A model generated the notes under the pieces. That model saw nothing but the letters and a program-made list of their open reading frames with translations, had not been told where the DNA came from and made no database searches. Shown here one piece after another: positions 6,043 through 13,224 of a DNA stretch of 14,962 nucleotides. Source of the stretch: Granulicella sp. GTDB taxonomy: Bacteria; Acidobacteriota; Terriglobia; Terriglobales; Acidobacteriaceae. Position numbers and translations under genes: made by a program. Within the stretch, counting starts at the first letter, position 1; each line of letters begins with the position of its first letter. The DNA is taken from positions 1-14,962 of the forward strand of contig PKWK01000355.1 of the NCBI GenBank assembly GCA_003133205.1, in the 5' to 3' direction.

Positions 6043-8772
6043 TTGAGCAAGCGAATCCCGCTCGCAGCTATACCCGCACTCTTCTGTCTCGCAACGGCGG
6101 CGTGCCTCGCGCAATCCACCGCGAACTCCGCGCTCCTCGATCTCGATCGCACCGCCTCCCAATCCGCCTTCCCCATCGCCGCAAACGGGCAGGCCGCCGC
6201 GATCTACGTCGCGCCGCAGAATCCCGATACGGTCCGCGTTGCGGCGGAGGCGTTTGCTGAAGATGTAGAGCGAGTCACCGGCGTCAAGCCCGTCATCCTC
6301 ACCTCGCTCGCTGCGCCGCTTCCCGCGAACCTCATCCTCGTCGGCGTGCTCGGCAAGTCACCCGAAATCGATAGTCTCCGCACCGCCCACCGCATCGTCA
6401 CCACCGCCGTCGAAGGCAAGTGGGAGTCCGCCGAGACCGTCACCATCCTCAACCCGCCGTCGAACATTCTGCGCGGCGTGCACCTGGCGCTCGTCATCGC
6501 CGCATCCGACCGCCGCGGTGCCGCCTACGCTCTCTTCACCCTCTCGCGCCAGATGGGCGTCTCGCCCTGGACGTGGTGGGCCGATGTCCCCGTCGCGCAT
6601 CACGCCGCCATCTACGTGCGCCCCGGCCTGTTTGTCCAGCCGCCGCCGTCCGTGCAGTACCGCGGCATCTTCCTCAACGACGAGGACTGGGGCCTGCGCC
6701 CGTGGGCCTCGAAAAAGATGGACCCGACGGTCGACAACGGCAAAGGCAACATCGGCCCGCGTACCTACGAGCGCATCTTCGAGCTGCTCCTCCGCCTGCA
6801 CGCGAATTCGCTGTGGCCGGCGATGCATCCCGGCTCGCTCGCCTTCAACGCCGTCCCCGAGAACGCGAAGCTCGCCGACAAGTGGGGCATCGTCATGGGC
6901 TCGTCGCACTCCGAAGCGCTGCTGCGCAACAACGTCGGCGAGTGGAACGAGAAGACCGACGGCCCGTGGAACTATCAGAAGAACGCGCCTGCGATGAACG
7001 CCTACTGGGACAAGCGCCTCACGGAGAATGGCGGCTACGAAAACTTCTACACCGTCGGCCTGCGCGGCGTGCACGACTCCGGCCTCGAAGCCGCCGGCTC
7101 GCCGCAGGTCAAGGCGAAGCTCGTCGAGGACGTGATGACCACCCAGCGCGCGATCCTCGCGAGACACATCTCGCCGGACCTCGCCAAAATCCCGCAGATC
7201 ATCTGGCTATATAAGGAGAGCCTCGATCTCTACCGCGTCGGCATGAAGGTCCCCGACGACGTCACGCTCGGCTGGACCGACGACAACTACGGCTACATCC
7301 GCGAGCTGCCGAACGCGGCCGAACAGGCCCGCCCCGGCGGCTCCGGTGTGTACTACCACGTCTCCTACTGGGGCGCGCCGCACGACCACCTCTGGCTCTC
7401 GACCACGCCGCCCGCGCTGATCCGCGAGGAGATGACGAAGGCGTACGACCATAACGCGCGCAAGTACTGGATCCTGAACGTAGGCGACCTCAAGCCCGCG
7501 GAGATCGACATTGATTACTTTATGCAGCTCGCCACCGACGAGCCGCGCATGGCGCAGATGTCCCAGCACGACTTCCTGACCCAATGGGCCACCGAACAAT
7601 TCCCCGCTGCGGACGCTCCTAAGATCGCCGACGTGATGACCCGTTACTACGCCCTCAACTTCATCCGCAAGCCCGAGTTCATGGGCTTCAACGGCTACAA
7701 CGACGGCATCAACCGCACCTCCTTCAACCCGCTCGCATGGGGCACCAACGGCGAGCCCGATCAGAACCACGCCCGCTCCGCAGCCTGGTCCCACCTCCGC
7801 GATGAAGAAGCCGCCATCACCAAGGACCTCCCACCCGCCTACGCCTCGGCCTTCTTCGAACTCGTCGCCTACCCCGTCGAAGCCTCCGCCGCGCAGAACG
7901 AGAAGTTCCTTTCCACCGACCTCACCTTCCTCGATGCGCGTCACCTCGACGGCCCCGCCCAGCAAGCCGACGCCGCCCGCGCCCGCGCCGCCTACGACAC
8001 CATCCAGTCGCTCAGCGCCCGCTACAACGGGCTCGAGAACGGCAAGTGGGACGGCATCATGTCTGCTTCGCCGCGCGAGCGCCACGTCTTCGAGATGCCC
8101 CGCACCGCGACGCTGGCCGACACCTCCGCCCCGTTCCCCGCGTCCTGGGGCGCCGACGGTTCCTCCATTCCGATCCCATCCATTACCCTTGCCGCCAAGT
8201 TCATCGAGCAGCACGCCACCGTCTCCATCAACGCCACCCACTTCACCCGTAGCCACGATGGCGCGCGCTCCCACTGGAACATCCTCACCGACCTCAGCAT
8301 CTCCGGCGACTCCATCGTCTACGGCGCGCCCGGGTTGCTTGCCATCACCAACGTCGCCAGTCCAACCTCAGGCCCGCAGGATTTCCCCCGGCTCGAATAC
8401 GACTTCATCACCACTACCACCGACGCCCCCGCCACCCTCACCCTGCATCTCCTCCCCACCTTCGCCGTCGACTCCGACCACCACCTCCGCTACGCCGTCT
8501 CGCTTGATGACCGCGCGCCCATCGAACTTGACCTGGCCCCGTCTGCCGCTCCGCGCAAATCGGCCGGCGCAGGCGACGGCCCCAGCGACTCCGGCTGGGC
8601 CGAAAACGTCCTCCGCAACTCCGCCACCGCCTCCCTTCCGCTCGGCCCGCTCACCCCCGGCAAGCACACCGTCCGCCTGCTCTACCGCGACCCCGGCGTC
8701 GTCTTCGAGCACCTCGTCCTCACCTTCCCCAGCGCCCCGCCTGCCTACCCCGTCCCACCCGAAACCAAGTAA
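6043..8772 (+). CDS. secreted GH115 family xylan alpha-1,2-glucuronidase
   Basis: A 909-aa glycoside hydrolase of family 115, which removes (4-O-methyl)-glucuronic acid side chains from glucuronoxylan, acting even on internal residues. It begins with a signal peptide (hydrophobic residues 7-20, cleavage likely after CLA at 23). An N-terminal alpha/beta domain (about 40-190) precedes a TIM-barrel region with GH115-like blocks: LWPAMHPGS (about 256), GLRGVHDSG (about 339), DDVTLGWTDDNYGYIREL (about 405) and YYHVSYWGAPHDHLW (about 436). The C-terminus (about 685-905) is a beta-sandwich like the family's C-terminal module. TTG at 6043 has GGGGGA (6030-6035) 7 nt upstream and is preferred; TTG at 6028 in the same frame is possible and adds five residues. 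The gene stands alone between repeat-bearing gaps and is unrelated in role to the ars genes. Confidence 0.9.
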   Translation: MSKRIPLAAIPALFCLATAACLAQSTANSALLDLDRTASQSAFPIAANGQAAAIYVAPQNPDTVRVAAEAFAEDVERVTGVKPVILTSLAAPLPANLILVGVLGKSPEIDSLRTAHRIVTTAVEGKWESAETVTILNPPSNILRGVHLALVIAASDRRGAAYALFTLSRQMGVSPWTWWADVPVAHHAAIYVRPGLFVQPPPSVQYRGIFLNDEDWGLRPWASKKMDPTVDNGKGNIGPRTYERIFELLLRLHANSLWPAMHPGSLAFNAVPENAKLADKWGIVMGSSHSEALLRNNVGEWNEKTDGPWNYQKNAPAMNAYWDKRLTENGGYENFYTVGLRGVHDSGLEAAGSPQVKAKLVEDVMTTQRAILARHISPDLAKIPQIIWLYKESLDLYRVGMKVPDDVTLGWTDDNYGYIRELPNAAEQARPGGSGVYYHVSYWGAPHDHLWLSTTPPALIREEMTKAYDHNARKYWILNVGDLKPAEIDIDYFMQLATDEPRMAQMSQHDFLTQWATEQFPAADAPKIADVMTRYYALNFIRKPEFMGFNGYNDGINRTSFNPLAWGTNGEPDQNHARSAAWSHLRDEEAAITKDLPPAYASAFFELVAYPVEASAAQNEKFLSTDLTFLDARHLDGPAQQADAARARAAYDTIQSLSARYNGLENGKWDGIMSASPRERHVFEMPRTATLADTSAPFPASWGADGSSIPIPSITLAAKFIEQHATVSINATHFTRSHDGARSHWNILTDLSISGDSIVYGAPGLLAITNVASPTSGPQDFPRLEYDFITTTTDAPATLTLHLLPTFAVDSDHHLRYAVSLDDRAPIELDLAPSAAPRKSAGAGDGPSDSGWAENVLRNSATASLPLGPLTPGKHTVRLLYRDPGVVFEHLVLTFPSAPPAYPVPPETK

Positions 8773-8789
8773 GCTCGTCTGCCAACCTG

Positions 8790-8825
8790 GATGCCCCCAT
8801 TCATCGCGCTTTTGCGCTGAGTGGG
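8790..8825. repeat. hairpin repeat downstream of the GH115 gene
   Basis: CCCATTCA (8796-8803) pairs with TGAGTGGG (8818-8825, one G-T wobble), continuing after a 2-base bulge as GCGC/GCGC around a TTTT loop. The wording matches the copy at 2102-2140. It may serve as the 3' end of the GH115 mRNA, although no T-run follows. Confidence 0.6.
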
Positions 8826-8850
8826 AAGCGCCGCCCGAGCCGCCTTCAGG

Positions 8851-8866
8851 TGTGATAGCTATCACT
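8851..8866. promoter_or_regulatory. CRP/FNR-like palindrome
   Basis: GTGATAGCTATCAC (8852-8865) is a perfect 14-bp palindrome. With flanks it reads TGTGA-N6-TCACT, nine of ten matches to the CRP half-site pair TGTGA-N6-TCACA. No convincing gene starts close downstream (only a 48-codon frame at 8882), so its target is unclear. The palindrome is seen directly; the regulator is a guess, and GntR-type sites can look similar. Confidence 0.4.
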
Positions 8867-9017
8867 GACACGCATCGCAAAATGAACTATGTTCGCGTTC
8901 CGGTCGATACTTTCCGACCCCTGATCGTTGGCCGGGACACCTCGATTCGAGGAGGAATGGTCACGCTAGCAGGCTGTAACACCGGGCTCGGCTGCCCTCG
9001 ATACCAAGGCGGGCGCC

Positions 9018-9084
9018 CCACTCATTGAAGTCCACTCGAGATCCGCGAATCCCGCCAGCGTCGCTGGCGAAGTGGAATGAGTGG
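9018..9084. repeat. nested inverted repeats
   Basis: The outer arms CCACTCATT (9018-9026) and AATGAGTGG (9076-9084) are perfect complements. Inside them, CGCCAGCG (9053-9060) and CGCTGGCG (9062-9069) form a second perfect pair around a single base. The outer arm repeats the CACTCATT/AATGAGTGG wording of the shorter repeats, so this looks like an enlarged member of the same family. Confidence 0.6.
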
Positions 9085-9100
9085 CATTCCCGCCGATTGC

Positions 9101-9141
9101 CGGGTGCCCCGGGTCTTTCCTCCAAAGACCCGGGGCACCCG
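9101..9141. repeat. 18-bp perfect stem-loop with GGGTGCCCC core
   Basis: CGGGTGCCCCGGGTCTTT (9101-9118) is perfectly complementary to 9124-9141 around a 5-nt CCTCC loop. It is the strongest hairpin in the window and starts with the same GGGTGCCCC core as the copies at 4253 and 5932. No T-run follows on either strand. Confidence 0.75.
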
Positions 9142-9183
9142 CGGGGGGTTTCCCGCTCGGCTCCACGGATAGAAATAAAGAAT

Positions 9184-9210
9184 GGCCCCACGCGTCCACA
9201 CGCCGGGGCC
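9184..9210. repeat. GC-rich hairpin
   Basis: GGCCCC (9184-9189) pairs with GGGGCC (9205-9210), and GCGT (9192-9195) with ACGC (9200-9203), around a CCAC loop with a small internal bulge. It abuts the first 29-bp tandem unit. Confidence 0.45.
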
Positions 9211-9297
9211 GTAGCTCTTTTAACAGGAGTTCTTTGGAGGTAACTCTTTTGATAAGACGATTTTGGGCGTAACTCCTTTGAAAGGTAATATCTTGGC
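9211..9297. repeat. three degenerate 29-bp tandem units
   Basis: Units begin at 9211 (GTAGCTCTTTT), 9240 (GTAACTCTTTT) and 9269 (GTAACTCCTTT), exactly 29 bp apart; each has TTTG or CTTG near its end followed by GG or GGC. The remainder of each unit is diverged. The 29-bp period is not a multiple of three, which argues against coding on either strand. Confidence 0.5.
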
Positions 9298-9348
9298 GAT
9301 ACCAGCGACCGCCAACCTGAACATTCCAAATAACTTCCGTCCAAGATA
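9289..9348. repeat. inverted repeat TATCTTGG / CCAAGATA
   Basis: TATCTTGG (9289-9296) and CCAAGATA (9341-9348) are perfect 8-bp complements with 44 bp between them. A second hairpin, TACCCCC/GGGGGTA (9347-9353 and 9363-9369), follows at once and shares its first two bases with the right arm. Confidence 0.5.
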
Positions 9349-9391
9349 CCCCCTGGGGGGGAGGGGGTACTGACCACTGATCCACCTACCG

Positions 9392-9426
9392 CTTACCACT
9401 TACCACTTACCGCTTACCGCTTACCA
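9392..9426. repeat. heptamer array (CTTACCR)5
   Basis: Five perfect heptamers run without gaps: CTTACCA, CTTACCA, CTTACCG, CTTACCG, CTTACCA; a degenerate CCTACCG precedes them (9385-9391). The array ends immediately before the TAG of the alcohol dehydrogenase gene. It has the form expected of a slippage-prone minisatellite. Confidence 0.75.
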
Positions 9427-10479
9427 CTAGCCCTTCAGCGTCGCCATGTCGATGACGAAGCGGTACTTCACATCGCTCTTGACCACCCGCTCGTACGCCT
9501 CGCCAAGCTGGTCAATCGAAACCACTTCGACATCCGACACGATGCCATGATCCGCGCAGTAGTCCAGCATTTCCTGCGTCTCCTTCATGCCGCCGATGTT
9601 CGACCCCGCCAGCGCCACGCGGAACGACGTCAGCGAGAACGGCGCCACCGGAAGTTGCTCCTCCGACAGCCCAACGAGGCATAAGGTGCCGTCGAGCTTC
9701 AGCAGCTTCAGATACGCATTCAGGTCATGCGGAGCCGAAACGCAGTCCAGGATGAAGTCGAAGCTGGCGGCGTGCTTCGCCATCGCGGCGGGGTCCTTCG
9801 AGATGACTACCTCGTCCGCGCCGAGGCGCTTGGCGTCGTCGATCTTCGATGCCGAAGTCGTAAATTGCACCACATGCGCCCCAAAGGAGTGCGCAAACTT
9901 GAGGCCCATGTGTCCGAGCCCGCCGAGGCCGACCACGCCGACCTTCTTTCCCGGCCCTGCGCCCCAGTGCCGCATCGGCGAGTAGGTCGTAATCCCCGCG
10001 CAGAGCAGCGGAGCGACGCCGGAGAGTTTGTCGCCAAACTTGGGCGAGATAGTGTGGACGTAGCGCTCGTCGCACACGATGTTGTTGGCGTAGCCGCCGT
10101 AGACAATCGCTCCGTCGTAGCCCTTCGCGTTGTACGTCCCGACAAACTGCTTCTCGCAATAGTTCTCGAGGTCGGCCTTGCAGTTCGCGCAGGTGCGGCA
10201 GGAGTCGACCATCACGCCGATGCCCGCCAGGTCGCCCACCTTGAACTTCTTCACGTCCGCGCCTACCGCCGTCACGCGCCCGACGATCTCGTGCCCCGGA
10301 ACCATGGGGTACATCGATCCGCCCCACTCGTCGCGCACCTGGTGAATATCCGAGTGGCAGATGCCGCAGTACGCGATCTCGACGACCACGTCGCGTACCC
10401 CCGGCTCGCGCCGCTCAAAGCTGTAAGGCACCAGCGCCGACTTGCTGTCGTGCGCGGCATATCCATGCGAAGCAATCAT
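9427..10479 (-). CDS. NAD(P)-dependent zinc alcohol dehydrogenase, YahK/cinnamyl type
   Basis: A 350-aa cytosolic medium-chain dehydrogenase that interconverts aldehydes and alcohols. Catalytic zinc ligands are Cys41 (GICHSD), His63-Glu64 (PGHE) and Cys160 (LLCAGITTYSP). The structural zinc site is Cys94, 97, 100 and 108 (CRTCANCKADLENYC). The Rossmann motif is GLGGLG (184-189). The overall wording (YGGYANNIVCDERY, LLCAGITTYSPMRHW, GGMKETQEMLDYCA) matches the NADP-preferring YahK/cinnamyl alcohol dehydrogenase branch with broad aldehyde substrates. The ATG at 10479 has a GGAG 9 nt upstream. It is probably transcribed alone: 90 bp separate it from the upstream gene. The likely role is aldehyde detoxification, but the substrate cannot be read from sequence. 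Confidence 0.92.
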   Translation of the reverse strand: MIASHGYAAHDSKSALVPYSFERREPGVRDVVVEIAYCGICHSDIHQVRDEWGGSMYPMVPGHEIVGRVTAVGADVKKFKVGDLAGIGVMVDSCRTCANCKADLENYCEKQFVGTYNAKGYDGAIVYGGYANNIVCDERYVHTISPKFGDKLSGVAPLLCAGITTYSPMRHWGAGPGKKVGVVGLGGLGHMGLKFAHSFGAHVVQFTTSASKIDDAKRLGADEVVISKDPAAMAKHAASFDFILDCVSAPHDLNAYLKLLKLDGTLCLVGLSEEQLPVAPFSLTSFRVALAGSNIGGMKETQEMLDYCADHGIVSDVEVVSIDQLGEAYERVVKSDVKYRFVIDMATLKG

Positions 10480-10569
10480 CGTGAAAGTCTCCGTGAGTCC
10501 TCGTCCTTGGGACGGTTTGAAATGGCTAGCAGAAGTTTAGATGGAATCTGGTTGGAGAAGGTTCGGGAA

Positions 10570-11628
10570 TCAGTGACTTGGGAGGGCAAAATTCACGAAG
10601 ACCGTCGTGATGGCCTCCACCGGCTTGTCCTTGCGCAGGATCGGCGCATAGGTCCACTGCCGCACCGCATCCATCGCAGCCTCGGCGAATTCCGCCGTTG
10701 GAGCGTAGACCAATTCGACGTCCTTGACCGCACCGGTGCGCGAGATGAGGATACGGAGCGAGACGGGGCCTGCGGCGAAAGTGGAGGACTTTCCGGACGG
10801 CCACGACGGGGCCACCTTGTGGAGAGGCGTGTCCTCTTTCGCACTCGTGGAAATCCAATTGGGCGCGGGCGTGACGGGCGACGCATCGGCGGGCGGCTTC
10901 AAGGCCGCATTGTCCAGCGCCTGCTGATCGACCTGCTTGACGTGGATGCGGCAGCGCACCACCGTGCCCTGCGAGGCGACGATGTAGTGAGGGATTGACC
11001 GGCCAAGGAACGGTGCGAATTCCCTGTAGCGAATCCCGAAATACTGGGTCTGCCGCAGCACGAGGTCATTGGTGTCGCGCGAGACGCAGTACGTCTCCTT
11101 GGGCGACGGCGGCAGCCCGGCCGGTGCAACAAAGAACTGAAACATCCCGCAGTCCATCGTCGTGCCCTGCATCTGCATGACCTTGGTCTGCATGTCGTTG
11201 CGTGCCGTTCCTGTAGGCGGAGGAATAGGATTCAGCAGAAAATCGTCCACCAGGTACGACATGATGCTGCCGTCGAAGCCATCGTCCGTGTAGACCGGCT
11301 TCCCATCGACATACCACGCCGTCATCGTGTGATCGCGGAAGCGCGTGATGATCTTCAGGCGTCCGGGTGCGGCAAAGAACTTCTCAATCGAACCCTCGCC
11401 GGCCGGCTGGCCGCCGGCTGTAAACGTCTCAAACGTGGCCAGCAGATGGTACGGACCTGGCAGATTCGCGAAGGTATTGTGCTCGAAGGTGGCCGCGAGC
11501 AGCGCCTTCATCTCATCCGGCGACTTCGCCGCGACATCTGGCGGCGAAGCAGGCGGGGTGTTGGTTTGAGCGACAGAGGGGAACACAACAAACGACAGGA
11601 CGAGGAGGAGCCAGCAAGCGCGTTTCAA
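10570..11628 (-). CDS. exported protein with TonB-like C-terminal domain
   Basis: A 352-aa protein. An N-terminal signal peptide (hydrophobic residues 5-18, cleavage likely after SVA at 20) leads into a Pro-rich linker and a roughly 220-residue domain of unknown family with Cys residues near the middle (MDCGMF, ETYCVSR, VRCRIHV). The last 90 residues (VSLRILISRTGAVKDVELVY, EAAMDAVRQWTYAPI, FVNF) match the TonB/TonB_C fold of energy-transducer C-termini, which recurs in many copies in Acidobacteria. It lacks the classical TonB membrane anchor plus long Pro/Lys spacer, so it probably does not energise a transporter by itself. TTG at 11628 has GAGG (11635-11638) 6 nt upstream; TTG at 11640 is in frame, adds four residues and lacks a ribosome site. 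Confidence 0.8.
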   Translation of the reverse strand: MKRACWLLLVLSFVVFPSVAQTNTPPASPPDVAAKSPDEMKALLAATFEHNTFANLPGPYHLLATFETFTAGGQPAGEGSIEKFFAAPGRLKIITRFRDHTMTAWYVDGKPVYTDDGFDGSIMSYLVDDFLLNPIPPPTGTARNDMQTKVMQMQGTTMDCGMFQFFVAPAGLPPSPKETYCVSRDTNDLVLRQTQYFGIRYREFAPFLGRSIPHYIVASQGTVVRCRIHVKQVDQQALDNAALKPPADASPVTPAPNWISTSAKEDTPLHKVAPSWPSGKSSTFAAGPVSLRILISRTGAVKDVELVYAPTAEFAEAAMDAVRQWTYAPILRKDKPVEAITTVFVNFALPSH

Positions 11629-11643
11629 AATAGGCCTCAACAG

Positions 11644-11661
11644 ATCGAGCGTTCGCTCGAT
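11644..11661. promoter_or_regulatory. inverted repeat between apt and the TonB-like gene
   Basis: ATCGAGCG (11644-11651) and CGCTCGAT (11654-11661) are perfect complements separated by TT. The element sits 9 bp after the apt stop and 15 bp before the TonB-like start. It could be an operator or an mRNA hairpin ending the efp-apt transcript; there is no T-run. Confidence 0.4.
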
Positions 11662-11670
11662 GGCAGCATT

Positions 11671-12237
11671 CTACTCGTCGTAGTGGAGGAGGCTGAAGAC
11701 GTCGTACTCGGGAAACTTGGCGCGGCCCTTCAGGAAGTCGAGTTCGACGGCGAAGCCGAGGCCGGCGATCTCGCCGCCGAGCTGGCGGACGAGTTGCACC
11801 GTCGCCTGCATGGTGCCGCCGGTGGCGAGCAGGTCGTCGACGATGACGACGCGCTGGCCGGGCTCGATCGCGTCCAGATGAATCTCCAGCGCGTCGGCGC
11901 CGTACTCGAGGTCGTAGCTCACGCGCGCCACCTTTGCCGGCAGCTTCTTCGGCTTGCGCACGGGGACGAAGCCCGCGTTCAGCCGGTATGCCAGCGCCGG
12001 TCCGAAGATGAACCCGCGCGCCTCGATGCCGAGGACCAGGTCAATCTCCTTGCCGATGTAATGCGCCGCGAGCGCGTCGATCAACTGCGCGAAGCCGGTC
12101 TTGTCCTTCAGCAGCGTGGTGATGTCGTAAAACAGAATGCCGGGCTTGGGAAAGTCCGGCACCGTGCGCACAAGTTCCTTCAGCGCTTCGCAATCGAACG
12201 GCTTCTTAGCGATCAAACTCGGGCTAATCGGGGTCAC
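11671..12237 (-). CDS. apt: adenine phosphoribosyltransferase
   Basis: A 188-aa cytosolic purine-salvage enzyme making AMP from adenine and PRPP. The PRPP-binding loop is [13 protein letters not shown] (130-142). The N-terminal signature [15 protein letters not shown] (26-40) and [15 protein letters not shown] (69-83) are typical of Apt. The length is near the family norm of about 170-180 aa. The start is GTG at 12237, directly after the acylphosphatase TAA, with AAGGAG 8 nt upstream inside the end of that gene, so translation is coupled. Third gene of an efp-acylphosphatase-apt operon. Confidence 0.95.
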   Translation of the reverse strand: MTPISPSLIAKKPFDCEALKELVRTVPDFPKPGILFYDITTLLKDKTGFAQLIDALAAHYIGKEIDLVLGIEARGFIFGPALAYRLNAGFVPVRKPKKLPAKVARVSYDLEYGADALEIHLDAIEPGQRVVIVDDLLATGGTMQATVQLVRQLGGEIAGLGFAVELDFLKGRAKFPEYDVFSLLHYDE

Positions 12238-12519
12238 TTACCACGCTCCTTCAATCTCGAATGACTTCAGGGCCGCGCCTTCGCTCTCGGCCAGTTCATG
12301 TTCGATCACTGCATCCACGCGACTTCCGCGCGACCCTTTGGCCAGCGCCAGTTGCAGGTCCTCCAACTGATCGGGCTCGCCCGCAGCCAGCACCTCGACG
12401 TGCCCGTCCGGAGTGTTGCGCACCCAGCCGCGCAGTCCAAGCTCCGCCGCCTCGCGCTGCACGAACCAGCGAAAACCAACGCCCTGCACCCGCCCTTTGA
12501 CCAGAAAATGCTGCACCAT
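12238..12519 (-). CDS. acyP: acylphosphatase
   Basis: A 93-aa enzyme hydrolysing carboxyl-phosphate bonds such as acetyl phosphate. The family signature GRVQGVGFRWFV (9-20) carries the phosphate-binding Arg17, and GWVRNTPDGHVEV (31-43) carries the catalytic Asn35. The full-length match to the usual 90-95 aa family supports the ATG at 12519; an AGG lies about 8 nt upstream. Its stop codon abuts the apt start, and 26 bp separate it from efp upstream. Confidence 0.94.
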   Translation of the reverse strand: MVQHFLVKGRVQGVGFRWFVQREAAELGLRGWVRNTPDGHVEVLAAGEPDQLEDLQLALAKGSRGSRVDAVIEHELAESEGAALKSFEIEGAW

Positions 12520-12545
12520 AGTTTTGCCTGCGCGCGGCCGCTCGA

Positions 12546-13103
12546 TTATGCCCGGCTCATGTACGCGCCTTCGGCCGTATCCACGCGAATCTTCTCGCCC
12601 TCGTTGATGAACGGCGGAACCTGCACTACGAGTCCGGTCTCCATCGTCGCCGGCTTGGTGGTGCTCGACGCAGTGGCCGACTTGATTCCCGGCTCGGTCT
12701 TCATGACGGTCATCTCGACGTAGGTCGGCAGCTCGATGCCCACGGCCTTGCCGTCGTGGAAGCTGACGTTGATGGAGAGGTTCGGCGTCAGGTACTCCAC
12801 CGCATCGCCCAGCGTCTCGTGCTTCAGCACGGTCTGCTCGAAGGCCTCGTCCATGAAGTAGTAGTCGTCGCCGTCGTTGTAGAGGAACTCCATCTTGATC
12901 TCGTCGACCTTGACGCGGTCGATCGGGTCGGGCGAGCGGAATCGCTCGACGAACATGGCTCCGGTGCGGACGTTTTTCAGCTTGGCCTGGATGAACGCGC
13001 GCAGGTTGCCGGGCGTGCGGTGCTCGACCGAGAAGACCACGTGAAGCTGGTCGTTGTGCTTGATAATCATGCCCGGGCGCATCTGCGTGGCGGGAATCGA
13101 CAT
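12546..13103 (-). CDS. efp: elongation factor P
   Basis: A 185-aa translation factor that relieves ribosome stalling at proline stretches. It has the three-beta-barrel EF-P length and order: an N-terminal KOW-like domain, an OB domain (DRVKVDEIKMEFLYNDGDDYYFMD) and a C-terminal OB domain with the EF-P signature GIKSATASSTTKPATMETGLVVQVPPFI. The loop that reaches the peptidyl-transferase centre reads RTPGNLRAF (29-37). The position of the modified Lys34 of E. coli is Asn33 here, so lysyl or rhamnosyl modification is not expected. The ATG at 13103 is preferred because the upstream extension of the frame is low-complexity noncoding sequence. First gene of the efp-acyP-apt operon. Confidence 0.95.
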   Translation of the reverse strand: MSIPATQMRPGMIIKHNDQLHVVFSVEHRTPGNLRAFIQAKLKNVRTGAMFVERFRSPDPIDRVKVDEIKMEFLYNDGDDYYFMDEAFEQTVLKHETLGDAVEYLTPNLSINVSFHDGKAVGIELPTYVEMTVMKTEPGIKSATASSTTKPATMETGLVVQVPPFINEGEKIRVDTAEGAYMSRA

Positions 13104-13173
13104 AAGGTAAACCCCTGAGTTCTTTTGGCTGTGCGCGGATAGGTGGACGTCGCTGCCTCTCCACTCCGCAACC

Positions 13174-13185
13174 CTACAATTGTAG
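13174..13185 (-). promoter_or_regulatory. 12-bp palindrome with a -10-like box upstream of efp
   Basis: CTACAATTGTAG is a perfect 12-bp palindrome about 70 bp upstream of the efp ATG. Read on the minus strand it contains TACAAT, one mismatch from a sigma70 -10 box, but no good -35 is found 16-18 bp upstream. It may be a promoter, an operator, or both. Confidence 0.35.
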
Positions 13186-13224
13186 CTTGTGGCGCGGGTT
13201 GCGCGCATTTTCGGCCGCTTAGCG

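Larger units (their letters stand above)
8773..9426. other. 650-bp intergenic region rich in hairpins and repeats, no convincing gene
   Basis: Between the GH115 stop and the alcohol dehydrogenase stop no frame shows a plausible protein: the long open frames on the minus strand overlap each other and run through inverted and tandem repeats. In order the region holds a GGATGCCCCC hairpin (8790-8825), a perfect 14-bp palindrome (8852-8865), nested hairpins (9018-9084), an 18-bp perfect stem-loop (9101-9141), a GC hairpin (9184-9210), three degenerate 29-bp units (9211-9297), a long-range inverted repeat (9289-9348), a C/G-run hairpin (9347-9369) and a heptamer array (9392-9426). The middle part (about 9175-9350) is less GC-rich than its surroundings. 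Confidence 0.7.

Noticed and set aside
4393..6162. 589-aa minus-strand open frame opposite arsC and acr3
   Set aside because: A shadow frame in GC-rich DNA: charged low-complexity protein opposite two well-supported genes.
8882..9028. 48-codon plus-strand frame after the CRP-like palindrome
   Set aside because: No Shine-Dalgarno at the ATG and no recognisable motif; its end runs into a hairpin repeat. Kept only as a remark in the findings.
9211..9297. CRISPR array
   Set aside because: Units are only 29 bp apart in total with no separate spacers, are strongly diverged, and no cas gene is present.
9354..9367. G-quadruplex
   Set aside because: Only two G-runs are present (seven and five G), so four separate tracts are not clearly available.
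8961..9385. Two overlapping minus-strand open frames of about 138 aa in the repeat-rich gap
   Set aside because: They overlap in different frames, cross several inverted repeats and the 29-bp tandem units (period not divisible by three), and show no recognisable domain.
9727..10998. 423-aa plus-strand open frame opposite the alcohol dehydrogenase
   Set aside because: Arg-rich shadow of a gene with clear zinc and Rossmann motifs on the other strand.
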